A DNA stretch of 13,520 nucleotides from an uncultured Actinomycetes bacterium (GTDB lineage: Bacteria > Actinomycetota > Actinomycetes > Nanopelagicales > Nanopelagicaceae): the NCBI GenBank assembly GCA_903928395.1, contig CAIYQS010000269.1:1-13520 (forward strand), given 5' to 3'. Position 1 is the stretch's first letter; every line of letters starts with the position of its first letter. The notes beneath the pieces were generated by a model. The model did no database searches, was not told where the DNA came from, and saw only the letters and a program-made list of their open reading frames with translations. The translations under genes and the position numbers were made by a program. Positions 6,418-13,304 of this stretch are shown here, piece by piece.

Positions 6418-7660
6418 GCTGTGCCTTGCTGACAACGACAAGCACTCGATCTCCAATAGCCAAATTTTCAAGCAATATCTGGACAGTCTGACTTCCACTC
6501 CCCGTTGAACCAGTAGGTGGCGAAATACTCAAATACGGAAGAGGGGTGAGGGCAGTTAACGGGACGTTCGTTGATACCGGGATAACCGGTTTCAGTTGAA
6601 AACTAGGCGAGGACTTTGGTATTGGAGTTACTTTCGGCGGCGCTAACACCACTTGGGGCAAACTCGGGGCGACGCTCGGTGGCGAAGGAGTTGCGGAAGG
6701 TGAAGGTGGTGGTGTGAACGTTGGTAATGGAATTGGCGTTGGGAGTGGCGGCACTAAGGGAATTACCGACGGAATTGGAGTCGGTGAGACCGTCACGATG
6801 GGTAATGGTGATGGAAGTGGAATAGGTATAGAGCTCGGTAGTGGTGATGGGAGTGACCCTTCGGTGGGAGTGGGTGTGGGAGTTGGAGTGGGTGTGGGAG
6901 TTGGAGTGGGTGTGGGAGTGGGTAGAACCAATTGATCAAAATTAATTGAGCTGTTGGCTCCGATAGTCACAGCACCTTCGCAAAGCAAAGAACCCCTAAT
7001 CACCGCGTTCGCACCTAACGTCGCGGCGGATACCACCAAGAAATTACCCGGAACATCAGCATTCGCTCCGATAGTGACAGCCGACCCAACCATCCAAAAT
7101 ACATTTCGCTCTTGCGCTCCACCTTGCAGTGAAATAACGATAGAAGCATCAATGTTTATTGCGTTGTCTGAGCGAAAAATAAAACGAGCGTTTGGATCCC
7201 CGCCTGCATCGAGAACAAGTCCAACGGTGATGGCAAGTGCGATTCCAGTTGGTGCTGCATATACTCCTGGAGTTAATGTTTCATTAGAGAAGAGGGAAGA
7301 TTCTCTAGTTGCAGTCAGAGTTCCGATCGAGGAGATCGCCAAACCTAAGTCGGTCTGTGCCAAACCCGCTGGAGCAGTACCATTTTCGAAATCTCCCGCA
7401 CCTGTCGTGACAAAAGACGTTGCCTCATCTGGTGGAACAGTTCCTGGAAATATCCCCGCGGTACTACTTGCATTTCCCCCGATTACACTCACGTCCCCTT
7501 TGGTCAAGGCTGAACCAGCTAAGAGCGAATATCCAGATGCCTGACCAAGTGTTAACTCATCGACAGTTGCCGCATGAACAATTGAACGTGCTCCTAATAT
7601 GACTAAGACAACCATGATCAACGCGAACGTGACCGCTAGTTGAGATGGCAGTCGTTTCAT
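6410..7660 (-). CDS. Secreted DUF3494 (ice-binding-like) protein with Pro/Thr stalk
   Basis: A 416-residue exported protein. Residues 1-30 form a signal peptide ending SIVHA|AT. Residues about 36-242 match DUF3494, the beta-solenoid fold of microbial ice-binding proteins: YSLLAGSALT, LTPGVYAAP, LDAGGDPNARFIFRS, NVFWMVGSAVTIGANA and GAVTIGANSSI are the family landmarks. A Pro-Thr dipeptide run (247-266) and a long Pro-rich linker to about 376 form a stalk, then a short beta-rich end (LPYLSISPPTGS... QTVQILLENLAIGDRVLVVV). The domain is known for ice binding, but many members are adhesins, and ice affinity cannot be read from sequence. There is no LPXTG or C-terminal membrane span, so anchoring must come from a partner or be absent. 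It lies 27 bases after the LEA-like gene and overlaps the membrane protein gene by 8 bases. Confidence 0.88.
   Translation of the reverse strand: MKRLPSQLAVTFALIMVVLVILGARSIVHAATVDELTLGQASGYSLLAGSALTKGDVSVIGGNASSTAGIFPGTVPPDEATSFVTTGAGDFENGTAPAGLAQTDLGLAISSIGTLTATRESSLFSNETLTPGVYAAPTGIALAITVGLVLDAGGDPNARFIFRSDNAINIDASIVISLQGGAQERNVFWMVGSAVTIGANADVPGNFLVVSAATLGANAVIRGSLLCEGAVTIGANSSINFDQLVLPTPTPTPTPTPTPTPTPTPTEGSLPSPLPSSIPIPLPSPLPIVTVSPTPIPSVIPLVPPLPTPIPLPTFTPPPSPSATPSPPSVAPSLPQVVLAPPKVTPIPKSSPSFQLKPVIPVSTNVPLTALTPLPYLSISPPTGSTGSGSQTVQILLENLAIGDRVLVVVSKAQHG
6868..6921. repeat. 18-bp tandem repeat encoding the Pro-Thr run
   Basis: Three consecutive copies of the 18-base unit GAGTGGGTGTGGGAGTTG on the + strand; the third differs at base 17. 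Read on the minus strand it encodes Pro-Thr dipeptides of the DUF3494 stalk. Because 18 is a multiple of three, gain or loss of a unit would keep frame and change stalk length by six residues. Confidence 0.85.
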
Positions 7661-7687
7661 CGACCATCACATCCCTGCTAGACCTGA

Positions 7688-7921
7688 CTACTTATGTGTC
7701 GGTGTGACTTCCGGCTTCCCGTACTTCACCTCGACCGACTCTGCGGCTTTCTTTATGGCATGAGCAGCATCCACTACCAAGCCTTTTGTCTTATCGCTCA
7801 TCTCATCCATATGGGCATTTACATGAGCTTTTGCAGAATCCATATGATCCGCAATTGATTCCTTCACATCATCTTTTGCTTCATTAAGGTTGTTCTTTGC
7901 ATCTTTGAGATTGTGATCCAT
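7688..7921 (-). CDS. Small LEA-like/amphipathic helical protein
   Basis: A 77-residue, highly charged helical protein with no Cys or Trp (starting MDHNLKDAKNNLNEAKDD; core KESIADHMDSAKAHVNAHMD, then KKAAESVEVKYGK). Spaced Ala/Lys/Asp/His pattern over about residues 4-63 resembles group-3 LEA, YtxH or apolipoprotein-like stress helices; the assignment to one family is not secure. No signal peptide, so it is probably cytoplasmic or membrane-surface. I start it at the ATG at 7921, which has TAGGA 6 bases upstream, not at the in-frame codon at 7951. It is the first gene of the block with the DUF3494 and membrane proteins. If LEA-like, a role in desiccation or freezing tolerance would fit the neighbours, by inference only. 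Confidence 0.7.
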   Translation of the reverse strand: MDHNLKDAKNNLNEAKDDVKESIADHMDSAKAHVNAHMDEMSDKTKGLVVDAAHAIKKAAESVEVKYGKPEVTPTHK

Positions 7922-8114
7922 TTTGATTCCTAAGGAAGAGACTACGATCAATCTTCAATGAGCAATCTGCTCGATCGCCGGAGTCTCGCCGTTATTTTCA
8001 CTCTAACGCTTGATTGCAACTAAACAAGACTTAATGACACTTCAACTGGTTGTAAAGGGCTTTATGACAGTACCGTATGAGTACCGTTCCATTTCTGTTA
8101 GTAAATCTTAAGAA
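7922..8114. other. Intergenic region upstream of the LEA-like/DUF3494 block
   Basis: A 193-base gap without a convincing ORF. It must contain the promoter of the 7921 gene, though I cannot pick one -10/-35 pair with confidence. Visible structure: a small hairpin GAGCA-ATC-TGCTC (7960-7972) in the likely leader, and a direct repeat of AGTACCGT at 8069-8076 and 8080-8087. No terminator with a T-run is seen after the esterase stop. Confidence 0.5.
8069..8087. repeat. 8-bp direct repeat with 11-bp period
   Basis: AGTACCGT occurs twice, separated by ATG, giving an 11-base period, or one helical turn. Direct repeats of this spacing are bound side by side by PhoB/OmpR-type response regulators. It lies about 150 bases upstream of the LEA-like gene and just past the esterase stop. 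Confidence 0.35.
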
Positions 8115-9011
8115 CTAATCTTTGGGTCGTTGATTAGTTATCGACGGAATGACCTTTGGATGCGCGAGAAGCCAATTGACAACTTCAGGAGTGAAATTTT
8201 TTGAGAGAACGGGAACGTGACTCGCGCCATCGATCTTCCAGAAATCAATCGCTGTGCCACTTGGACAATCCAAGTATTGAGTTATAGAGGTTTCGGTTCC
8301 CGGGATTTGCCGATCAAGATCCAACTTCTGTGGAACGACTTGTGAAACTTTTGAACACTTATTTATCTCAGCCCACGTGTTAAAAGTTTTAACTGCTCCA
8401 GGTATCGGTTTGCCTAAAATGTGATTACCTTTGAATGTTTCATCGGCAGTACCCCATATCTCTAGAACGCTGATTGGTGCCGCTGGTTTACATGCTCCGG
8501 CAGTGGTGTAGCTTCCGCCAGCCATATTGACTACGGCGGCAATTCGATCAGCGTGACTACAAGCCAATCGATTAGCCATGAAACCGCCATTGGAATGCCC
8601 AATTACGTAAATGCGATTTGGGTCAATTGCATATTGCGCCGAAACAGAATCAATAATGCTCATGACGTAGGCGTCGTCGTCCACCTTGGGGCTCTGAAAA
8701 TCACAACACTCTGGAGTTGCATTCCAAAAACGGACTCCGTGGGTATCAGCGGTCCCATCAGGGTGAACATAGATGATGTCATCGGCTTGGGCGATTGGGG
8801 TCAAATCCAAATATTTTTCAAACTTAGTGCCGCTCTGATTAAATCCATGAAGTGCAATGATCAATGGAACGGGGTTCGAAGGGCTATACCTTGAAGGGAC
8901 AAATATATTAAAAGGGCGGACACCAGGTGAAGGTACAAGCGCCGCGTTAGCCGGAGCACTTGAGAAAACCAAAATAAATACCGTTACAAATATACCCAAC
9001 CGAGATTTCAT
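8115..9011 (-). CDS. Secreted PHB-depolymerase/LpqC-type esterase
   Basis: A 298-residue alpha/beta hydrolase exported by a Sec signal peptide (1-23, ending APANA). It is a carbohydrate-esterase-1/PHB depolymerase-like protein: LIIALHGFNQSG oxyanion region (50-61), CCDFQSPKVDDDAYV (102-116), and GHSNGGFMANRLA with nucleophile S140. The likely triad partners are D190 in WGTADET and H265 in GASHVP. Paired cysteines (C102/C103, C151, C174, C219, C249) suggest disulfides in the exported enzyme. Substrates in this family include short-chain polyesters, feruloyl and acetyl esters; the sequence does not discriminate. No separate substrate-binding domain is present. Its ATG (9011) overlaps the TGA of the GNAT gene as ATGA, so it is translationally coupled to it. 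Confidence 0.85.
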   Translation of the reverse strand: MKSRLGIFVTVFILVFSSAPANAALVPSPGVRPFNIFVPSRYSPSNPVPLIIALHGFNQSGTKFEKYLDLTPIAQADDIIYVHPDGTADTHGVRFWNATPECCDFQSPKVDDDAYVMSIIDSVSAQYAIDPNRIYVIGHSNGGFMANRLACSHADRIAAVVNMAGGSYTTAGACKPAAPISVLEIWGTADETFKGNHILGKPIPGAVKTFNTWAEINKCSKVSQVVPQKLDLDRQIPGTETSITQYLDCPSGTAIDFWKIDGASHVPVLSKNFTPEVVNWLLAHPKVIPSITNQRPKD

Positions 9012-9541
9012 GTCGAGTACACAACGTGAAATTTTACGGGGTTTCCCGCTTCTATCTTCGGATGTTCAAAAGCTAAATCCGGACGTTCTCGTAGCCCAAT
9101 TTTTCGCATCACATTTATTGAAGGAAGGTTTGACTTTGCTGCGTATGAATATATTTCAGATAGCCCAATGTCAGCCAATCCAAAGTCCAAAACAACTTTA
9201 GCCGCTTCTGTAGCGTATCCCTTGCCCCAAAATTTCTTATCCAATCGCCAACCGATTTCTTGGCACGGCATAAAAGCCACCCCAGAAATATCTTGGTCGG
9301 CAATTCCTACAAATCCCATGAATTCACCGCTGGACTTTTCTTCGGCGGCCCATAAACCATACGGATTGGCGTTAAGGCGATCTTTGTTTCTTTCAAAGCT
9401 CATGCGAGATTCTTCTTCGGTGTAAACCTTAGGAAAATAGCGAAGGTTTTCGGGATCACGGTTGAGTGAAATCCAGGGCTCCACATCGCCAGGCAGCCAC
9501 TCGCGCAAAAGGACTCGCTCCGATTCAAGGGGAATTGCCAA
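9008..9541 (-). CDS. GNAT-family N-acetyltransferase (RimJ/RimL-like)
   Basis: A 177-residue protein of the Acetyltransf_3 group. It starts with the typical SERVLLREWLPGD strand, contains the EIGWRLDKKFWGKGYATEAA acetyl-CoA pyrophosphate-binding loop (KGYAT as the Q/RxxGxG/A variant) and the family NLPSINVMRKIGL helix near the end. Members acetylate N-terminal amines of ribosomal proteins or small molecules; the substrate is unknown. Start is TTG at 9541, supported by a strong GAGGAG-type ribosome binding site 7-8 bases upstream; no suitable ATG is nearby. It is the first gene of a pair with the esterase (ATGA overlap), which may reflect coexpression more than a shared pathway. Confidence 0.85.
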   Translation of the reverse strand: MAIPLESERVLLREWLPGDVEPWISLNRDPENLRYFPKVYTEEESRMSFERNKDRLNANPYGLWAAEEKSSGEFMGFVGIADQDISGVAFMPCQEIGWRLDKKFWGKGYATEAAKVVLDFGLADIGLSEIYSYAAKSNLPSINVMRKIGLRERPDLAFEHPKIEAGNPVKFHVVYST

Positions 9542-9571
9542 AATTCTCTCCTCTCCCGTTAATTAGGAGCG

Positions 9572-9577
9572 AATCTA
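9572..9577 (-). promoter_or_regulatory. Possible -10 of the GNAT/esterase operon
   Basis: On the minus strand the sequence reads TAGATT, a TANNNT match, about 30 bases upstream of the TTG start and before the GAGGAG ribosome binding site. No convincing -35 is present. Confidence 0.3.
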
Positions 9578-9611
9578 GCACTTGGTTCTTGAGTAACCAT
9601 TTTAGGTACCC

Positions 9612-9617
9612 TAACCT
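9612..9617 (+). promoter_or_regulatory. -10 element of a probable leaderless DUF4389 transcript
   Basis: TAACCT (TANNNT) ends exactly 6 bases before ATG 9624, and no Shine-Dalgarno is present. The geometry is the same as at the CHAD gene. Confidence 0.45.
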
Positions 9618-9623
9618 TTGTTC

Positions 9624-10208
9624 ATGAGCCTGCAAATCGAAACTTTGGTAGAAGTTCAATTAACGAACCGCGATCGGAAGACCGTTTTTTGGCGTGGAAT
9701 ACTTGTTGCCCCGGTATTCGTTTACCTCACCTCTTTTACCCAGCTACCTCATTTTGGGTGGAGCACCTCAGTGCTGGCGATTCCTCCGGCTCTCGCGTTG
9801 ATTTTTCGTGAGGTGTATCCCAGCTATGTATTGACCTTTAACCATGCGATCATGGAACTTGCCACCCGAGTAACCTCATATCTGTTCTTACTCACCGATG
9901 ATTACCCATCAATCGAACGCAATCCCAATATTGCTCTAATTTTTCCAGACATAGATGGCGGAAAGAAATTAAATCGTTGGCTGCCACTCGTTAAGTGGTT
10001 TCTCGCAATCCCGCTTTATATCGTCGGATTTGTTTACTTGGTGCTCTCCGCAATTCTGACTTTTTACGCTTGGATCGTCACCTCGGCTACCGGAAACTAT
10101 CCAGAATTGGCGGCAAAGACCGTACTGGGAACGATTTCGTACTGGAATCGCGTTTACGGATATGCAATTGCGCTAGTAAGTGATGAATATCCTTCGTTTG
10201 CGATCTAA
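9624..10208 (+). CDS. DUF4389 membrane protein
   Basis: A 194-residue integral membrane protein of the actinobacterial DUF4389 family. It has an internal two-fold pattern: RDRKTVFWRGILVAPVF (17-33) and KLNRWLPLVKWFLAIPLYIV (115-134) start the halves, and each half ends with the D-[DE]-Y-P motif (LLTDDYPS, about 89-96, and LVSDEYPSF, about 184-192). Hydrophobic segments at about 25-40, 48-62, 123-151 and 165-185. Function is unknown for the family. I start it at ATG 9624 because a TTG at 9618 would sit in the presumed -10/start region and the ATG is at leaderless distance from TAACCT. Its stop overlaps the stop of a gene remnant on the opposite strand. Confidence 0.8.
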   Translation: MSLQIETLVEVQLTNRDRKTVFWRGILVAPVFVYLTSFTQLPHFGWSTSVLAIPPALALIFREVYPSYVLTFNHAIMELATRVTSYLFLLTDDYPSIERNPNIALIFPDIDGGKKLNRWLPLVKWFLAIPLYIVGFVYLVLSAILTFYAWIVTSATGNYPELAAKTVLGTISYWNRVYGYAIALVSDEYPSFAI

Positions 10209-10354
10209 ACCTTTTTACGGCGGGTAGTTGCAACAACCAAAATAATAGCGATCGTTAAGACGATGGCTGCCTTGCCGAACCTATAACCGAGGTCGCCCTT
10301 GCTCTTATCTGCACCAAACCAATCCGCATACGAGGACTTAATAGCGCTGGAAGG
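10205..10354 (-). pseudogene. Start-less remnant of a small membrane protein gene
   Basis: An open frame of 49 codons ends at TAG (complement of 10205-10207) and is closed upstream by TAG at 10355-10357. It contains YADWFGADKSKGDLGYRFGK, then a hydrophobic segment AAIVLTIAIILVVATT and a TTRRKKV stop-transfer tail. This is a convincing C-terminal membrane anchor with positive-inside residues, yet the frame has no ATG, GTG or TTG start. The simplest reading is a decayed or 5'-truncated gene whose N-terminal part is lost or frameshifted. Other frames upstream to about 10490 show no clear continuation. A chance open frame is possible. Confidence 0.4.
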
Positions 10355-10493
10355 CTACTTAAAAATCCCTGAGCGGCGTTTTTCACCGCCTTGAAGTACC
10401 TAAAGCAGCATTTAATCCCAAAACCCTTGCGCTCTTGCGTGCTAGAGAGAATCATTAATGAGCAAAGGAACAATGACGTTCTGAGGAGTTCAC

Positions 10494-10925
10494 ATGAAAG
10501 TATCAAGTCTAATTACTGGGAAAGCGGTTTACACCATCACCGCTGAAACTTCCATCGCCACTCTCGTCGAAAAATTAGCGTCTCTTAAAGTTGGAGCGCT
10601 CGTAGTCTCCCCCGACGGAATTCGAATTGCTGGAATTGTTTCTGAGCGCGACATTGTTGCAGCGCTACCGATTCACTTCCATGAGTTGGGTCGACTACAC
10701 GTCAGAGACATCATGACTGTCAATGTCACCACCTGTACGCCTCATTCAACGGTCGCCGATTTGATGAAATTGATGACTGATCATCGAATTAGACATGTAC
10801 CGGTAGTTAATGATGCCGGTGACTTAATTTCGATCGTATCGATTGGAGATGTCGTCAAGTCGCATATCAGCGAGATAGACACCGAACGATCAGCGCTGGT
10901 GGATTACGTTCAAAATCCCCGTTAA
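10494..10925 (+). CDS. Two-CBS-domain protein
   Basis: A 143-residue stand-alone CBS pair, the normal length for the family. CBS1 spans about 8-60 (ISIVSERDIV-type end: IAGIVSERDIVAAL) and CBS2 about 72-130 (TVADLMKLMTDHRIRHVPVVND... LISIVSIGDVVK). Such proteins bind adenine nucleotides or other ligands and regulate partners; both motifs are intact, including the Thr/Ser and Asp positions of the SERD and SIGD turns. GAGGAG lies about 6 bases before ATG 10494, a strong ribosome binding site. It is preceded by 285 bases with no live gene. It converges on the PH-like gene with only 2 bases between stops. Target is unknown. Confidence 0.85.
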   Translation: MKVSSLITGKAVYTITAETSIATLVEKLASLKVGALVVSPDGIRIAGIVSERDIVAALPIHFHELGRLHVRDIMTVNVTTCTPHSTVADLMKLMTDHRIRHVPVVNDAGDLISIVSIGDVVKSHISEIDTERSALVDYVQNPR

Positions 10926-10927
10926 AT

Positions 10928-11275
10928 TTATTTAAGAAATTTGGTCAATTCGGCTGGAAGTTCAGCAGCGCTAAAGAGCCATGCTTCAAATTCATTATTC
11001 TTTAGCGTTATTTTAAATCCCGGTTCTTTCTTGTAAACAGCACAAAAAGTTTTTGAGCCTAACTTGCGCCACGTCCCCAAACCAACAACTTTTGGGATTC
11101 CTGTTCCTGGAGCGCGCACGCCACGCCATCCAGAGTATTTCCAAAAATTATTTATCTTCTCAATCTTTACGATATCCGAAATATTTGCCTTTGGAGTGCC
11201 ATGAAAACCCCAAAATTTTTCCCCTGCGGATAGCGATAGGTGAACTTCGCTACCGACTATTAAAACCTTAGCCAT
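10928..11275 (-). CDS. PH-like-fold hypothetical protein
   Basis: A 115-residue soluble protein with features of a small bacterial PH-like beta-barrel family: a central WRGVRAPGTGIPKVVGLGTW segment (49-68), followed by FCAVYKKEPGFKITLKNNEF and a C-terminal helix (AAELPAELTKFLK). No catalytic motif is seen. The APGTGxPxxxxLGTWR pattern is common in actinobacterial proteins of unknown function. It lies 14 bases downstream of the SulP gene on the same strand and is the last gene of that group. Start is ATG 11275 with a GGAAGTGAG-type purine stretch upstream. Confidence 0.6.
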   Translation of the reverse strand: MAKVLIVGSEVHLSLSAGEKFWGFHGTPKANISDIVKIEKINNFWKYSGWRGVRAPGTGIPKVVGLGTWRKLGSKTFCAVYKKEPGFKITLKNNEFEAWLFSAAELPAELTKFLK

Positions 11276-11289
11276 TCCTGCTCACTTCC

Positions 11290-12570
11290 TTACCTCAGGT
11301 GCCGAAATCTTTTCAAAGCTATTGTGGCAATGAAATACCCAGCTGTGCAGAGTGCTATCGCCCAAATTAATCCGACAACCACCACCATAACCGCGGTGAT
11401 AAGCAAGGTAGCAGCGTCCAACCGTGTGGTCTTTAAGATTTCTTTAAGACTGGAAGGGCGTGCAATCCGATAACTGGTTCCGATAAGCACAGCCCCCAAG
11501 GTGGCTGTTGGTATATGCGCCATGACTGGGTTAAGAACCAAGACAACTAAAAGGAGAAAGAATGCGTGAGAGATAGCCGAAATTCGGCTCTGACCTTTTG
11601 ACCTGATGTTCACGCTAGTTCTGGCGATCGCACCTGTTGCGGGCATTCCTCCCACCATCGAAGACACCATCGTCGCAAGTCCCTGACCCACTAATTCTCT
11701 ATTGGGTTTATAGCTTTCGGCGGACTCATGGATGTGAACCATTTGATCGGCGACCCGCGCCGACAAAAGGGACTCGATTGCAGCCAACAAGGCAATTTCG
11801 ATAGCGCCAACCGAAAGTGCATACCAACCAATATGACTCGCCGATAGCGATGCATGGGCAATCAACGACCGTGGGAGATTGCCGATGAGTGGGGTTTTGA
11901 TCCCAAATATTCCGACAATCAAACTCATCACAATGATGGAAACGAAGCTAGCCGGAATATGGATCTTTATCTTTAACAGATGCGAAAGTTTTGGGTATGA
12001 GAATTTCACAATGAGCGTCAGTATTACGACAATCACAGAACTCCAGTGCGTCCCTGCTGAAACTGCATGCTTAATCGTGCGCCAAGCAGTCACCAATGTA
12101 TTGGGTCCACCTATCGAATTAGTGGCTAGCGCAGACGGTAACTGCTGCATCGCAATAACCAGTGCTATGCCCAGTGTGAATCCCTCCATAACTGGCCAAG
12201 GGACTTTCTTTATGAGCCCTCCGCAATGCGTTGCGCCCATGATCACTACGAGTAAGCCTGCAAACAACCCAAGCGGGGCAAGTGATGCCACCCCATACTT
12301 CATGACGATGGGCACCAGGATTACAGTCATAGCGCCTGTCGGACCGCTGACTTGGTAATTGGATCCCCCAAACACCGCAGCAATAAAACCGGCATAAATA
12401 GCGGTGATCAATCCCGCTTGCGCTCCAGCACCTGTCGTGATCCCAAAGGCAAGAGCGAGTGGAAGCGCGACAATTCCTACCGTAATTCCGGCTATTACAT
12501 CGTGGCGCCAAACTTTTTTTGCGTTCGAATAATCTTTGCTGCTTGGGAGCAGTTCGCTTAAATAACTCAC
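11290..12570 (-). CDS. SulP/SLC26-family anion transporter lacking STAS
   Basis: A 426-residue polytopic inner membrane transporter. It has the SulP N-terminal signature DVIAGITVGIVALPLALAFG (24-43), the QVSGPTGAMTVI motif (73-84) and the GLATMVSSMVGGMPATGAIARTS region (about 298-320), with about 12-14 membrane segments. The usual cytoplasmic STAS domain is absent: the protein ends soon after the last membrane span (IATIALKRFRHLR). Substrates in the family include sulfate, bicarbonate, nitrate, dicarboxylates; none can be assigned. Start is GTG 12570, with AGGTGAA just before it, where the TAG stop of the upstream permease lies (5-base gap). Tight spacing indicates cotranscription with the ABC exporter. 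Confidence 0.85.
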   Translation of the reverse strand: MSYLSELLPSSKDYSNAKKVWRHDVIAGITVGIVALPLALAFGITTGAGAQAGLITAIYAGFIAAVFGGSNYQVSGPTGAMTVILVPIVMKYGVASLAPLGLFAGLLVVIMGATHCGGLIKKVPWPVMEGFTLGIALVIAMQQLPSALATNSIGGPNTLVTAWRTIKHAVSAGTHWSSVIVVILTLIVKFSYPKLSHLLKIKIHIPASFVSIIVMSLIVGIFGIKTPLIGNLPRSLIAHASLSASHIGWYALSVGAIEIALLAAIESLLSARVADQMVHIHESAESYKPNRELVGQGLATMVSSMVGGMPATGAIARTSVNIRSKGQSRISAISHAFFLLLVVLVLNPVMAHIPTATLGAVLIGTSYRIARPSSLKEILKTTRLDAATLLITAVMVVVVGLIWAIALCTAGYFIATIALKRFRHLR

Positions 12571-12575
12571 TTCAC

Positions 12576-13304
12576 CTACTTTGTCTGTCGCTTCAGGGTA
12601 AGCGATCCTGCAGCGAGAATAAGGACCAAGAATACCGCGATAGTGATTGAATCATTGACGATTGAGCCTTGATTGCTAATTACGCGTTTAGTTGCATCAA
12701 TTGCGTAAGAAAGGGGTAAGACATTCGAAATGTCATCCAGAATTCTTGGCATTGTTGAGCGTGGGGTGAGTAATCCACTCAAAAGCAGTTGTGGCAAGAG
12801 AATTGCGGGCATAAATTGAATTGCCTGAAACTCGGTGTTCGCGAAGGTGCTCACTGCAAGACCAATCGCAAGCCCGATCAACGCATCAAGTATTGCCGCA
12901 TAAATGAGTGTGACTTGCGGTCCCGCGATCTTTAATTTGAGAACCCAGATTGCATACGATGACACCGCAGTTGCCTGAAGCATGCTCGTTAGCCCAAATG
13001 CGATCGCATATCCGCCGATAAATTCGGCTTTACCAAGAGGTGAAATCATCAATCGCTCCAGCGTGCCACTTGTGCGTTCGCGCAGAGTTGCAACTGAAGT
13101 AATAAGGAACATCACCAACATCGGAAATACACCGAGCATGGAACCCGCCACCCTTTGAAAGAGCTGCGGATTAGCAAAATAAACATATTTCAGGATTGTC
13201 ATCAAGAGCGCGGGAGAAACAAAGAGTAAGGCCAGGGTTCTTGGGTCATGCTTGAGTTGTTCCAGCACCCGTTTGGTCATCGCAAATAATCGCCTGAAAC
13301 TCAT
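12576..13304 (-). CDS. ABC-2 type exporter permease
   Basis: A 242-residue integral membrane subunit with six predicted spans (about 22-42, 57-74, 98-121, 133-154, 162-182, 219-236). The ABC-2 signature is clear: RERTSGTLERLMISPLGKAEFI (76-96), and FMPAILLPQLLLSGLLTP (164-181) followed by PLSYAIDATKRV. This is a DrrB-like half-transporter permease for drug or lipid export. It overlaps the ATP-binding gene as ATGA and is followed after 5 bases by the SulP transporter. Substrate is unknown. Confidence 0.88.
   Translation of the reverse strand: MSFRRLFAMTKRVLEQLKHDPRTLALLFVSPALLMTILKYVYFANPQLFQRVAGSMLGVFPMLVMFLITSVATLRERTSGTLERLMISPLGKAEFIGGYAIAFGLTSMLQATAVSSYAIWVLKLKIAGPQVTLIYAAILDALIGLAIGLAVSTFANTEFQAIQFMPAILLPQLLLSGLLTPRSTMPRILDDISNVLPLSYAIDATKRVISNQGSIVNDSITIAVFLVLILAAGSLTLKRQTK

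Noticed and set aside
6418..6498. N-terminal extension of the polytopic membrane protein
   Set aside because: The extra residues lie in the end of the DUF3494 gene and would bury the signal peptide; ATG 6417 with AAGG upstream is better.
6861..6925. Possible CRISPR array
   Set aside because: Units are contiguous without spacers and code in frame for Pro-Thr; it is a coding minisatellite.
6954..7544. 196-residue + strand open frame
   Set aside because: It is antisense to the conserved DUF3494 domain; its low complexity (Pro, Ala, Val, Ser) mirrors that gene's codon bias.
7922..7951. 10-residue N-terminal extension of the LEA-like protein
   Set aside because: The TAGGA ribosome binding site is placed for ATG 7921, and it lies inside the extension.
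10209..10493. Regulatory RNA or riboswitch before the CBS gene
   Set aside because: Only a weak GCGG/CCGC pair with a 9-base loop is seen (near 10371-10387); the stretch is better explained by the gene remnant on the other strand.
10255..10506. 83-residue minus strand open frame
   Set aside because: It overlaps the CBS gene's start and ribosome binding site, has unlikely composition, and competes with the better membrane-anchor frame on the same strand.
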